Shown here piece by piece: positions 1 through 6,219 of a stretch of DNA of 9,060 nt. How positions within the stretch are numbered: the first letter of the stretch is position 1; the number at the start of each line of letters is the position of its first letter. Source of the DNA: Actinomyces sp. (GTDB lineage Bacteria; Actinomycetota; Actinomycetes; Actinomycetales; Actinomycetaceae). The stretch covers positions 1 to 9,060 of the forward strand of contig JAHACW010000074.1 of NCBI GenBank assembly GCA_018375675.1. Reading direction: 5' to 3'. The translations under genes and the position numbers were made by a program. The notes beneath the pieces were generated by a model. The model searched no databases, was not told where the DNA came from, and saw only the letters and a program-made list of their open reading frames with translations.

Positions 1-104
1 TGGCGATAGGAGGTGCCGATGGCAGTGGCCGCGGTGCCGGCCACGACAAGGGCCGTCGCGGCTGCGACGGAAATGACGGTTGTACGAGAGGGCTGAAAGC
101 TCAC
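1..104 (-). CDS. Secreted protein, N-terminus only (probable RpfB-like resuscitation-promoting factor)
   Basis: Only the first 34 codons lie in the window. The gene starts at a GTG (102-104), preceded four bases upstream by GGAG. The peptide opens with MSFQPSRTTV, followed by a long Ala/Val/Thr-rich hydrophobic stretch (about residues 9-30) and then GTSYR. This reads as a Sec signal peptide or membrane anchor with a short basic N-region. No catalytic domain is visible. The identity is inferred from position: in many actinobacteria the gene directly after tatD is rpfB, a peptidoglycan-cleaving resuscitation factor with DUF348/G5 domains, followed by ksgA. A different cell-wall or secreted protein is possible. 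An in-frame GTG at 159-161 would add an Arg-rich extension with no clear ribosome site, so it is less likely. Confidence 0.6.
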   Translation of the reverse strand, partial: MSFQPSRTTVISVAAATALVVAGTAATAIGTSYR

Positions 105-208
105 GTGTCTCCAGACTTTGTAGGTTCCGCTTCGGGGCGCGCCGACGCATCCTCCGCTCACTGCGGGCACATCGGACGGGCAGGCCGATTCGGACTGACA
201 CTCCCACC

Positions 209-224
209 GTAACCAATTTGTTAC
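209..224. promoter_or_regulatory. GTAAC-N6-GTTAC inverted repeat upstream of the secreted-protein gene
   Basis: The plus strand reads GTAAC (209-213), six AT-rich bases, then GTTAC (220-224). It is the only markedly AT-rich patch in the 219-base gap between tatD and the secreted-protein gene, about 105 bases before that gene's start. The arms resemble the GTNAC half-sites reported for the response regulator MtrA in actinobacteria, and MtrA is known to control rpfB in mycobacteria. The assignment to MtrA is inference; the repeat is directly visible. The rest of the gap (105-323) shows no gene and no clear terminator. Confidence 0.35.
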
Positions 225-323
225 CGTCGCGCGACCACTTTGACGCAATTCACCAGTCAGAGAACGCGTGCAAAAAGGTCGCACGAAGCCCGATAACCCG
301 CGCTGATCACGAGAGAGAAACAC

Positions 324-1235
324 TCACCAGGTACCGTAGACCGCCTCGGTGTTCGCCCGTAGCTGGTCGCACGCCGCCGCCTCGCTGACGCCCCACTGAT
401 CCGCAATGAAACGCACCGTGTGCGCCATGACATAGGAGGCGTTGGGGCAGCCGCGCCACGGCACGGGCGTCAGGTAGGGGGCGTCGGTCTCGACCAGGAC
501 GAGCTCGCGCGGCAGGACCGCAAGCGCGGCGCGCAGGTCGGAGTTCGCGGGGTATGTGATGGGGCCGGCGAAGGATGCGTACCATCCGCGCTCGGCGAGG
601 CGCTGCGCCATCGCCGCGTCCCCCGAGTAGCAGTGGAAGACGATGCGCTGGTCCTCGCTCGCACGCTCGTTAAGAATCGCGAGGGTGTCCTCGTGGGCGT
701 CACGGTCGTGGATCTGCAGGGGCAGGCCCACGCGCTGCGCCATGTCGATGTGCGCGCGGAAGGATTCCTTCTGCGACTCACGGCCCGGGTCGGCCGTGCG
801 GAAATAATCCAGGCCGCTCTCCCCCACCGCGACGACCATCGGATCGCCCAGGCGAGCCTCGACGGCGGCCAGGGCCTCGTCGAGGGGCACGTGGTAGTCG
901 CGCACGACGGGCACCAGACCGTCGGGCGAGGGATCCGCGCAGCCGGCGTGCAGGGCCGCCTCGTTGGGGTGGAGCGCAATCGCGACGCGCACGCCCTCGT
1001 GAGCGCGCGCCAGCTCGATCATCGGGTCGAAGTCGGGCAGCTCGCAGGCGCTCGAAATCATCCGGGTGACACCCACCTCGCGGGCACGCTCCAGCTGTTC
1101 CTCGAGGCTGAGCGCCACGCCCTCGCGCCGGGGGATCTCACCGACGTGGGTGGGCAGGTGCGTGTGGTTGTCCACCACGGGTGCCGCCAGGGGCGCGGGC
1201 GCGTCAGGCCAGGGACGAGGCTTACGCGGGCTCAT
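324..1235 (-). CDS. tatD: TatD-family metal-dependent hydrolase (DNase-type)
   Basis: The protein has 303 residues, slightly longer than the usual 255-280 because of about 20 extra Pro/Arg-rich N-terminal residues. It is a TIM-barrel metallohydrolase; family members are 3'-5' exonucleases or DNases linked to DNA quality control. The metal-binding set is complete: DNHTHL at 22-27 (His24, His26), Glu139 in VAVGESGLDY, His176 in LQIHDRDA, His201 in VFHCYSGD and Asp251 in VETDAPYLTP. ATG at 1233-1235 is the only reasonable start. No strong ribosome site precedes it, only AGG about 14 bases away, so translation may depend on the upstream gene, which ends 48 bases earlier on the same strand. The product is cytoplasmic. 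The order tatD then a secreted gene matches the common actinobacterial tatD-rpfB arrangement, but the DJ-1-like gene occupies the place where metG often sits. The natural substrate is not shown by the sequence. Confidence 0.93.
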   Translation of the reverse strand: MSPRKPRPWPDAPAPLAAPVVDNHTHLPTHVGEIPRREGVALSLEEQLERAREVGVTRMISSACELPDFDPMIELARAHEGVRVAIALHPNEAALHAGCADPSPDGLVPVVRDYHVPLDEALAAVEARLGDPMVVAVGESGLDYFRTADPGRESQKESFRAHIDMAQRVGLPLQIHDRDAHEDTLAILNERASEDQRIVFHCYSGDAAMAQRLAERGWYASFAGPITYPANSDLRAALAVLPRELVLVETDAPYLTPVPWRGCPNASYVMAHTVRFIADQWGVSEAAACDQLRANTEAVYGTW

Positions 1236-1283
1236 GCGGGAGTCGTAACCTTTCGGGAGGGATGAGGAACGAGGCGGGGCGCG

Positions 1284-1868
1284 TCAGCGGGCGAGCACGA
1301 CGCCGCGGGCGACCCCGTCAACGACCTCATCGCCGAGAAGGTAGCGCACGATCTCGAGGCCAAGCTCCAGGGAGGTGCCAGCGCCGCGGCTGGTGATGAT
1401 GAACTCGTCGACGACGACCGGGTTTTCGTGGACGATCGCGCCGCCCTCGGCGATGGCCTTGACGAACGCGGGGTTCGCGGTCGCGTGGCGGCCGTCGAGG
1501 ACACCCAGCTCGGACAGGATCGAGGGGGCCGCGCAGATCGCGGCGATGGGCTGGGACGCGTCGGAGCGGCGCAGCACCTCGGCCTGGATCGCGGGCGTAG
1601 CCTTCAGACCCAGGGTGCCGGGCATGCCGCCTGGCAGGAAGAGGACGGTGTAAGTGGACAGGTCCACGTCCTCAAGCATGAGGTCGGCGACGACGCGGAT
1701 GCCATGCGAGCTGGTCACGTGGCGGGCATCGGTGACGGAGATCAGGTCGGAGCGCACGCCGGCGCGGTACAGGACGTCGGCGACGGCCAGGGCCTCGACC
1801 TCTTCGAAGCCGTCGGCCAGCATGATGGCGACGGTCGCGTCGGTGGCAAGCTTCTCGGGAGTGGGCAT
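1284..1868 (-). CDS. DJ-1/PfpI superfamily protein, YajL-like
   Basis: A cytoplasmic protein of 194 residues, close to the 180-200 typical of the DJ-1/YajL/ThiJ branch. These proteins act in oxidative and carbonyl stress; glyoxalase, deglycase and chaperone roles are reported or debated. An early ADGFEEVEA block holds the conserved acidic residue (Glu25) that activates the cysteine. The nucleophile-elbow Cys112 lies in AAICAAPSIL, very like YajL. The late RGAGTSLELGLEIVR block matches the family's C-terminal glycine-rich signature. The position of human DJ-1 His126 is Asn132 here; that His is not conserved across the family. The start at 1866-1868 is preferred over an upstream ATG at 1893-1895 because AGAGGAA sits just before it. 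It ends 48 bases before tatD on the same strand, so the two are probably co-transcribed. The exact substrate cannot be told from sequence. Confidence 0.9.
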   Translation of the reverse strand: MPTPEKLATDATVAIMLADGFEEVEALAVADVLYRAGVRSDLISVTDARHVTSSHGIRVVADLMLEDVDLSTYTVLFLPGGMPGTLGLKATPAIQAEVLRRSDASQPIAAICAAPSILSELGVLDGRHATANPAFVKAIAEGGAIVHENPVVVDEFIITSRGAGTSLELGLEIVRYLLGDEVVDGVARGVVLAR

Positions 1869-1870
1869 GA

Positions 1871-1877
1871 TTCCTCT
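1871..1877 (-). promoter_or_regulatory. Ribosome binding site fixing the DJ-1-like start
   Basis: The minus strand reads AGAGGAA then TC before the ATG at 1868, leaving four bases between the GAGG core and the start codon. It is well placed for that ATG and would lie inside the reading frame if the upstream ATG at 1895 were used, so it decides the start in favour of the 194-residue form. Confidence 0.75.
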
Positions 1878-1910
1878 TTCCTCGCGGCTACTCAAACAAG
1901 CGTTACGTCC

Positions 1911-1916
1911 AGGTTA
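1911..1916 (-). promoter_or_regulatory. Possible -10 box for the DJ-1-like/tatD transcript
   Basis: The minus strand carries TAACCT, a TANNNT-type actinobacterial -10 hexamer, about 42 bases before the DJ-1-like ATG. A weak TTCCGG lies 17 bases further upstream (1934-1939) as a -35. A promoter is expected here because the previous minus-strand gene ends in a terminator at 1948-1975. The hexamer is short and the call is tentative. Confidence 0.3.
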
Positions 1917-1947
1917 GCGCAGCCGCGCGCGCCCCGGAAGCGAGCCA

Positions 1948-1975
1948 CGGCCTCGCCCCGAAAGGGACGAGGCCG
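1948..1975 (-). terminator. Hairpin terminator after the ABC exporter gene
   Basis: An eight-base-pair perfect stem (CGGCCTCG with CGAGGCCG), one C/A mismatch, then three more pairs closing a four-base loop. It begins six bases after the exporter's stop codon and before the promoter region of the DJ-1-like gene. There is no T-run after the stem on the minus strand, so it is of the U-poor type common in GC-rich actinobacteria or may act with Rho. Confidence 0.75.
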
Positions 1976-1981
1976 CGTGCG

Positions 1982-4900
1982 TCACTCGGAGCGCAGGGCT
2001 TCGACCGGGTCCTGGCGCGAGGCACGCGAGGCCGGGATGATGCCCGCGATGACGGTTAGGCCGACGGACACCGCGATGAGGGTCAGGGCCGTGAGCGGCG
2101 AGAGTTGGGCGATGTTCTCCACCTTGAAGGAGGAGTATGCGATGCCGTTCGCAACCGCACACAGTCCGTAGGTGACACCCACGCCGATCAGGCCCGCCAA
2201 GAGGCCTTCGATGACGGTTTCGGCGTTAAACACGCGGGACACGTCGCCCTTCGAGGCGCCGATCGAGCGCAGGATACCGATCTCTTTACGGCGCTCGAGC
2301 ACCGAAATGTAGGTGATGATCGAAATCATGATCGAGGAGACCACCAGCGAGATCGACACGAAGGCGATGAGTAGCCAGGAGATGATGTCGACGATCTTGG
2401 TCACCGAGCTCATGAGCGCGCCCATGACGTCGGAGTAGGTGACGACCTTGTCGGTCGCGCCCGCCGCTTTGTTGTCGGCGTTGTAGGCGTCCAGGGCGGC
2501 CTTCACCTTGTCCTTGTCCGCGAAGGACTTGGGGTAGATCGAGATGTTCGACGGGGAGGCGATATCCGCCCATCCCAGGTTCCTCAGGTTCGTCTCGAGA
2601 GTCGGCACGTTCGTGGAGAACATGGTCGCCATGAGGGCGGCGAGGGACTTCTCGTCCACGTTGGACTTGAAGGCCTCGGCGAAGGCCTGCGGGTCCATGG
2701 AGAAGGCGCTGGACATGTTGGTGGCGAACTGCTCCATGGTCGCACCGATCTGGTCGCCGATCGCGCTCGACAGCTGCGTCATCATCGAGGTCATCGCGTT
2801 CGTCATGGCTTCCTGCATGACCTGGCCGATGACGGCGCTCACGCCCTGGGTAAGAGTACGACCCAGCTGGGCGGCGATCTGCGCGGAGATCGCGTTCATG
2901 ACCTGCGTGGAGACGTCGGTGCCGATCTGGGCCAGGGCCGGGTCGTCCCCGAGGGCCTTCGTCAGGTTCGCGGCGAGCTTGTCGGAGTCAACGACCTGGT
3001 CGGAGGAGACGGCAGCTCGCAGCTGCTCGAGCACCTCGGGCTGAGAGAAGTACGCCGAGGCCAGGGTCGCGAAGTCCGTCGTACCGCCCGCCTCGATCTG
3101 CTCGCGGGCGTAGTCCTGGAATCCCTGGGCGATCTGGGAGGCTTGGGCGCTCAGGTATTCGGCGGCGCCATCCTTGACGGCGCCGTCGGCCAGGGCCGAG
3201 CGGATGATCGTCTGGAAGTCAACGTTGGCCAGCTGCGGCAGGTCCTTGCTCAGCTCTCCGAAGTCGAGGCCGGACAGGTCGAAGGCCATACCGGACTGGG
3301 CGCCGGACTGCGCGGCGAGGGCCGACAGGTCGATGGTCGACAGGTCCATGCCCGACATGTCGAGGTTGGAGAAGTCGAGGCCGGACAGGTCCATGCCGGA
3401 AAAGTCCAGGCCCGACAGGTCCATCTGCATCTTGCTGGGGTCGATCTGGAAGGCGGCGGAGAGCTTGGACTCGTCCACGGTGAACAGGGAGGACATGTCG
3501 AAACCGCCAGACTGGCTCTTCTGTTTGTCCGCCAGCTCCTTGAAGGTCTTGCCGGTGAAGACGTCAACGTCGGGCTTGGCGCGCTGGGCCTTGACGATCG
3601 GGCTGGCCGCCGCCTCCTCGATGATCTGGTAGGTCAGGGCGGGCGTGTAGGCGATGCCCTGACGCAGGGCGCCGCCCTTGTCGGAGTTGGGCTTGACGAT
3701 GCCGGAGATCGTCAGCTGCTGGCCGCCGTCCACGAGCTTCTTCATGTAGTCCGCGTCGGAGGAACGGTCCGTCCAGACCTTGTAGGTGTCGTCCCACGTG
3801 TACTTGTCGAAGGCGTTGACGCGGCGGAAGGTCGTGCCCAGGATCGCGGAGTAGTCGTAGGTGGCGGTGCTGGCACCGGATTGCGCGCCCGACTGTGCCC
3901 CGGACTGGTTCTTTCCCCCGAGGGTACCCTGGTAGTACTGACGCATCAGGTCATCGAATTCCTTGTGGTCTTTGAGACCCAGGGTGTATTCGAAGAGGTT
4001 GGGGATGTTGCCGTCCTCGTCGAGGACCAGGACGACCTGGTTCGCGCCGCTCGGCCAGGAGCCGGCGACCACGTCGTACGCGGAGGTGTACAGCGAGGAG
4101 GTGGCGGGCATCTGGTAGAAGGCGTTCGTCAGCACCATCGACCCAAAGGCCCCGGAACCAAAACCGGCTTCCATCTGCTTCATCGACTGGTCGGGGCTGA
4201 CCTGCACGGTCTCCTTGGACGTGTCGGATTGGTAGATCTGCGGGACGATGTCGTAGTCGTACTCGATCGCGTTGACCATCGTGTCGATGCCGCCGCCGTT
4301 GTTGTCCAGGTAGGTCTTGAGCGAGGCCAGGTCGTTCGTCTTCGCGTCACGGATCGTGTCGGCGAAGGTGCGCAGCTTGGAGACACCGACTTTGCCGTCG
4401 GGCGCAGGCTGGGAGTCTTTGGAGTCCGAGGCCGACACGGACAGCGCAGCGGTCATGTCGATGCCGCTCTTTTGGATCGTCAGCGGGTACGCGCCCAGCG
4501 TCTCCTCTTCTGTTTTGGCGATATAGGCGTTGGTGCCGTTGGCCAGCGCGAGGATCGCGGCGATGCCGATGATGCCGATGGACCCCGCGAAGGAGGTCAT
4601 GAGGGTGCGCCCCTTCTTCGTCATCAGGTTGTTGGCCGACAGGGACAGGGCCGTCAGGAAGCCCATTGAGGTGCGGCGCGCGGGCTTGGCTTCGCGGCGG
4701 TCTTGCGCGGTGGGCACGAAGGGGTCGGAGTCCGCGACGATGCAGCCGTCGGCCAGCTCGACGATGCGGGTCGCGTACTGGTGTGCCAGCTCGGGGTTGT
4801 GCGTCACCATGATGACGAGGCGGTCGCGGGCCACGTCTCGCAGCAGGTCCATGACCTGCACGCTCGTCTTGGAGTCGAGGGCGCCGGTGGGCTCGTCAGC

Positions 4901-5392
4901 CAGGAGGATCTCGGGGTCGTTGATGAGGGCGCGCGCGATGGCGACGCGCTGCATCTGGCCGCCCGACATCTGCGAGGGCTTCTTGTGGACGTGGTCCTCC
5001 AGGCCAACGCGCGTCAGTGCGTCGAGGGCGCGCTTGCGACGCTCGGAGCGCGAGACACCCGACAGGGTCAGGGCTAGCTCAACGTTCGCCAGGACACTCT
5101 GGTGCGGGATCAGGTTGTAGGCCTGGAAGACGAAGCCGATGCGGTTGTTGCGGTAGGCGTCCCAGTCACGGGCCTTGTAGTCCTTCGTCGAAATGCCGTC
5201 GATGACGAGGTCGCCGCTCTGGAAGCGGTCGAGGCCTCCGATGACGTTGAGCATCGTCGTCTTACCGGAGCCGGACTGGCCCAGCACGGCCACGAACTCG
5301 TTGTCGCGGAACGCCACGGAGACCTTGTTGAGCGCCACCTGCACGAGGTTGGCGGTCTGGTAGGCCTTGACGATCTCCTTGAGCTCTAGCAC
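1982..5392 (-). CDS. MacB-like ABC exporter, ATPase and FtsX-type permease fused, with giant extracytoplasmic insert
   Basis: A 1136-residue protein with an N-terminal ATPase and C-terminal permease, the MacB order, but far longer than MacB (about 650). The ATPase (1-225) has Walker A GQSGSGKTT (38-46), Q-loop Gln90, signature MSGGQMQR (142-149), Walker B ILLADEP (162-168), ALDS D-loop and His198. TM1 is about 264-285. TM2-4 (about 997-1030, 1057-1083, 1099-1120) carry the FtsX-family block ERRKEIGILRSIGAS and end in a typical RQDPVEALRSE. Type VII (MacB/LolCDE) exporters use such domains mechanically on extracytoplasmic substrates. Between TM1 and TM2 lie about 710 residues outside the membrane: a core-like region (286-490), SGAQ-rich linkers, seven pentapeptide-like repeats (657-691) and a long helical Ala/Met/Gln-rich segment (about 715-925). 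The GTG start at 5390-5392 has GAGGAAG upstream. It is monocistronic, with its own terminator. Substrate unknown; peptide, antimicrobial or envelope-lipid export are guesses. Confidence 0.9.
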   Translation of the reverse strand: MLELKEIVKAYQTANLVQVALNKVSVAFRDNEFVAVLGQSGSGKTTMLNVIGGLDRFQSGDLVIDGISTKDYKARDWDAYRNNRIGFVFQAYNLIPHQSVLANVELALTLSGVSRSERRKRALDALTRVGLEDHVHKKPSQMSGGQMQRVAIARALINDPEILLADEPTGALDSKTSVQVMDLLRDVARDRLVIMVTHNPELAHQYATRIVELADGCIVADSDPFVPTAQDRREAKPARRTSMGFLTALSLSANNLMTKKGRTLMTSFAGSIGIIGIAAILALANGTNAYIAKTEEETLGAYPLTIQKSGIDMTAALSVSASDSKDSQPAPDGKVGVSKLRTFADTIRDAKTNDLASLKTYLDNNGGGIDTMVNAIEYDYDIVPQIYQSDTSKETVQVSPDQSMKQMEAGFGSGAFGSMVLTNAFYQMPATSSLYTSAYDVVAGSWPSGANQVVLVLDEDGNIPNLFEYTLGLKDHKEFDDLMRQYYQGTLGGKNQSGAQSGAQSGASTATYDYSAILGTTFRRVNAFDKYTWDDTYKVWTDRSSDADYMKKLVDGGQQLTISGIVKPNSDKGGALRQGIAYTPALTYQIIEEAAASPIVKAQRAKPDVDVFTGKTFKELADKQKSQSGGFDMSSLFTVDESKLSAAFQIDPSKMQMDLSGLDFSGMDLSGLDFSNLDMSGMDLSTIDLSALAAQSGAQSGMAFDLSGLDFGELSKDLPQLANVDFQTIIRSALADGAVKDGAAEYLSAQASQIAQGFQDYAREQIEAGGTTDFATLASAYFSQPEVLEQLRAAVSSDQVVDSDKLAANLTKALGDDPALAQIGTDVSTQVMNAISAQIAAQLGRTLTQGVSAVIGQVMQEAMTNAMTSMMTQLSSAIGDQIGATMEQFATNMSSAFSMDPQAFAEAFKSNVDEKSLAALMATMFSTNVPTLETNLRNLGWADIASPSNISIYPKSFADKDKVKAALDAYNADNKAAGATDKVVTYSDVMGALMSSVTKIVDIISWLLIAFVSISLVVSSIMISIITYISVLERRKEIGILRSIGASKGDVSRVFNAETVIEGLLAGLIGVGVTYGLCAVANGIAYSSFKVENIAQLSPLTALTLIAVSVGLTVIAGIIPASRASRQDPVEALRSE
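3320..3424 (-). repeat. Seven tandem 15-bp units encoding pentapeptide-like repeats
   Basis: Residues 657-691 of the exporter are seven consecutive five-residue units of the form [L/M/I]-D-[L/F/M]-S-[G/N/T/A] with no register slip. Codons vary synonymously between units (TCG/TCC for Ser, CTG/CTC for Leu), so selection is on the protein and the array is not a recent DNA expansion. An additional partial copy (DLSGLDF) follows at residues 705-711 (3260-3280). Canonical pentapeptide repeats have Ala at the position occupied here by Leu/Met/Ile. Confidence 0.85.
3872..3907 (-). repeat. SGAQ tetrapeptide repeat, first copy
   Basis: Residues 496-507 of the exporter read QSGA three times in a row, a Ser/Gly/Ala/Gln-rich flexible-linker composition. 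A second two-copy block occurs at residues 694-701 (3290-3310), just after the pentapeptide-like array. The two linker blocks bracket a subregion of about 190 residues. Confidence 0.8.
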
Positions 5393-5396
5393 GCTT

Positions 5397-5403
5397 CTTC
5401 CTC
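5397..5403 (-). promoter_or_regulatory. Ribosome binding site for the ABC exporter
   Basis: The minus strand reads GAGGAAG followed by AAGC and the GTG start at 5392. The spacing supports GTG as the true start; the ATPase domain begins immediately afterwards with MLELKEIVKAY, as is normal for this family. Confidence 0.75.
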
Positions 5404-5429
5404 ACATCTGCTGTTGATTCCGCAGACAA

Positions 5430-5458
5430 GTCTAGGCGAGCGACCATCGCTCAAGACC
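5430..5458 (-). promoter_or_regulatory. Putative promoter of the ABC exporter
   Basis: A -10 hexamer TAGACT lies at 5430-5435 on the minus strand, with a poor -35 (TCTTGA, 5453-5458) 17 bases upstream. The expected transcript start near 5424 leaves a leader of about 30 bases containing the ribosome site. A weak -35 directly beside the phased repeats at 5467-5506 is what one expects of an activator-dependent promoter. Assigned by eye. Confidence 0.5.
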
Positions 5459-5466
5459 GCCGCTGT

Positions 5467-5506
5467 TCACTGACTGACCCCTGATCGTCCCCTGACAAGC
5501 CCCTGA
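5467..5506 (-). promoter_or_regulatory. 11-bp-phased direct repeats (TCAGGGG), likely activator operator
   Basis: The minus strand carries TCAGGGG at 5500-5506, 5489-5495 and 5478-5484, then a degenerate TCAGTGA at 5467-5473. All four are exactly 11 bases apart, on the same face of the helix. They end about nine bases before the putative -35 of the exporter and span roughly -43 to -82. Tandem direct repeats at this spacing are typical of OmpR/PhoB-family response regulators bound head to tail. No regulator gene lies in the window, so the cognate protein is unknown. The site could also influence the divergent acetyltransferase gene. Confidence 0.6.
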
Positions 5507-5556
5507 TGTCGTATCTCCCACATCACATCGAGGTCCCCGAAACCCCGCCCGGGCCT

Positions 5557-5569
5557 CGTTCAACGAACG
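5557..5569. promoter_or_regulatory. CGTTC-N3-GAACG inverted repeat upstream of the acetyltransferase
   Basis: Two perfect five-base arms separated by AAC, centred about 48 bases before the acetyltransferase ATG. Its position just upstream of the expected -35 would suit an operator. The spacing and orientation do not match the actinobacterial LexA box (GAAC-N4-GTTC). No regulator can be named. Confidence 0.25.
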
Positions 5570-5598
5570 GCCTGCAGGGGCATGCAAGACCGAGCGGA

Positions 5599-5604
5599 TA
5601 GACT
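5599..5604 (+). promoter_or_regulatory. -10 box of the acetyltransferase gene (leaderless transcript)
   Basis: TAGACT ends six bases before the ATG at 5611, so transcription should begin at or within a base of the start codon. No Shine-Dalgarno sequence is present, and the reading frame is closed by the TAG at 5599-5601 inside the -10 itself, so no earlier start exists. The -35 region is not recognisable. Confidence 0.6.
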
Positions 5605-5610
5605 GTCCCC

Positions 5611-6183
5611 ATGACAGACCTCACCCAGATTCCCGTGCCCAACGAGGGGCCGATCACCGACAAAATCAAGGAAATCTACGAGCGTTCCTTCCCGCCCGAG
5701 GAGCGAATCCCCCTTCCCGAGCTGCTGACGAGCACCCAGCTGGACGGGGTCTCCTTCCTCGCGTGGATCGATCCATCCCTGCCCGCGGGCGAGGACGGGG
5801 CCAACAACGTGGTCGCCCTGACCTTCTCCCTCGTCTTCCCCGACCTGTTCTACCTGGGTTTCCTCGCAGTGGACGGGCGCACGCGCAGCGCGGGCTATGG
5901 CACGCGCATCCTCACCCACTTCCGCGAGTGCTACGGCGACGTTCCGCAGCTGCTCGAGATCGAGCCGGTCGTGCGCGAGGCCGGGAACTACCAGCAGCGC
6001 GTGCGACGCCTGGCGTTCTACGAGCGCAACGGTTTTGAGGTTACGAACATGCTCACGCACGAGGCCGACCAGACCTACCGGGTTCTGGCACGCGACGGGA
6101 TCGTGAGCCCGCAGCGCCTGGAGGAGGCGCTCAACTCGGTCACGGACGACCCGGCGTACGCGTCGCGGGTGACGACGGACTGA
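5611..6183 (+). CDS. GNAT-family N-acetyltransferase
   Basis: A cytoplasmic protein of 190 residues with the GNAT fold, which transfers an acetyl group from acetyl-CoA to an amine. The beta-4 strand (about 80-87, FYLGFLAV) leads into the acetyl-CoA pyrophosphate loop RSAGYGT (92-98) and helix ILTHFRE. Later, NYQQRVRRLAFYERNGFEV (127-145) is the usual second motif, with the Tyr that serves as general acid in many members and the beta-6 strand after it. The N-terminal ERSFPPEERIPL segment is common in a group of small uncharacterised GNATs. Residues 160-190 are a polar tail. The substrate cannot be read from the sequence. The gene diverges from the ABC exporter and converges on the antiporter with only 36 bases between stops. 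Next in-frame alternatives lack a ribosome site, so ATG at 5611 with leaderless translation is chosen. Confidence 0.88.
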   Translation: MTDLTQIPVPNEGPITDKIKEIYERSFPPEERIPLPELLTSTQLDGVSFLAWIDPSLPAGEDGANNVVALTFSLVFPDLFYLGFLAVDGRTRSAGYGTRILTHFRECYGDVPQLLEIEPVVREAGNYQQRVRRLAFYERNGFEVTNMLTHEADQTYRVLARDGIVSPQRLEEALNSVTDDPAYASRVTTD

Positions 6184-6205
6184 CGCGCTGACCTCGCTCA
6201 GTTGA

Positions 6206-6218
6206 CGCCGCAGCGGCG
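6206..6218. other. Short GC hairpin between convergent stops
   Basis: CGCCG, CAG, CGGCG forms a five-base-pair hairpin in the 36-base gap between the acetyltransferase and antiporter stop codons. The location suits a bidirectional terminator, but the stem is short and there is no T-run on either side. Confidence 0.3.
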
Positions 6219-6219
6219 A

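Noticed and set aside
267..285. Hairpin CGTGC/GCACG after tatD as a terminator
   Set aside because: Only five pairs around a nine-base loop, with no T-run after the stem on the minus strand; too weak to call.
105..323. ydaO-type cyclic di-AMP riboswitch upstream of the rpf-like gene
   Set aside because: Such riboswitches precede rpf genes in some actinobacteria, and a few GC-rich fragments look suggestive, but I could not lay out the conserved core. An Infernal search with RF00379 would settle it.
1869..1895. Nine-residue N-terminal extension of the DJ-1-like protein from ATG 1895
   Set aside because: The ribosome site for the inner ATG lies within this extension, and the extension is absent from the family.
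3260..3424. Regular repeats read as a CRISPR-like or satellite array
   Set aside because: The 15-base units are in frame, vary synonymously and have no spacers; they are coding repeats.
3143..4669. Long plus-strand open frame opposite the exporter (508 codons)
   Set aside because: It is the complement of the exporter's GC-rich codons; the translation is Gly/Val/Asp/Arg-rich with no recognisable domain, while the minus strand encodes a complete, motif-rich ABC protein.
5557..5569. CGTTC-N3-GAACG as a LexA (SOS) box
   Set aside because: The half-site order and spacing differ from the actinobacterial SOS box GAAC-N4-GTTC.
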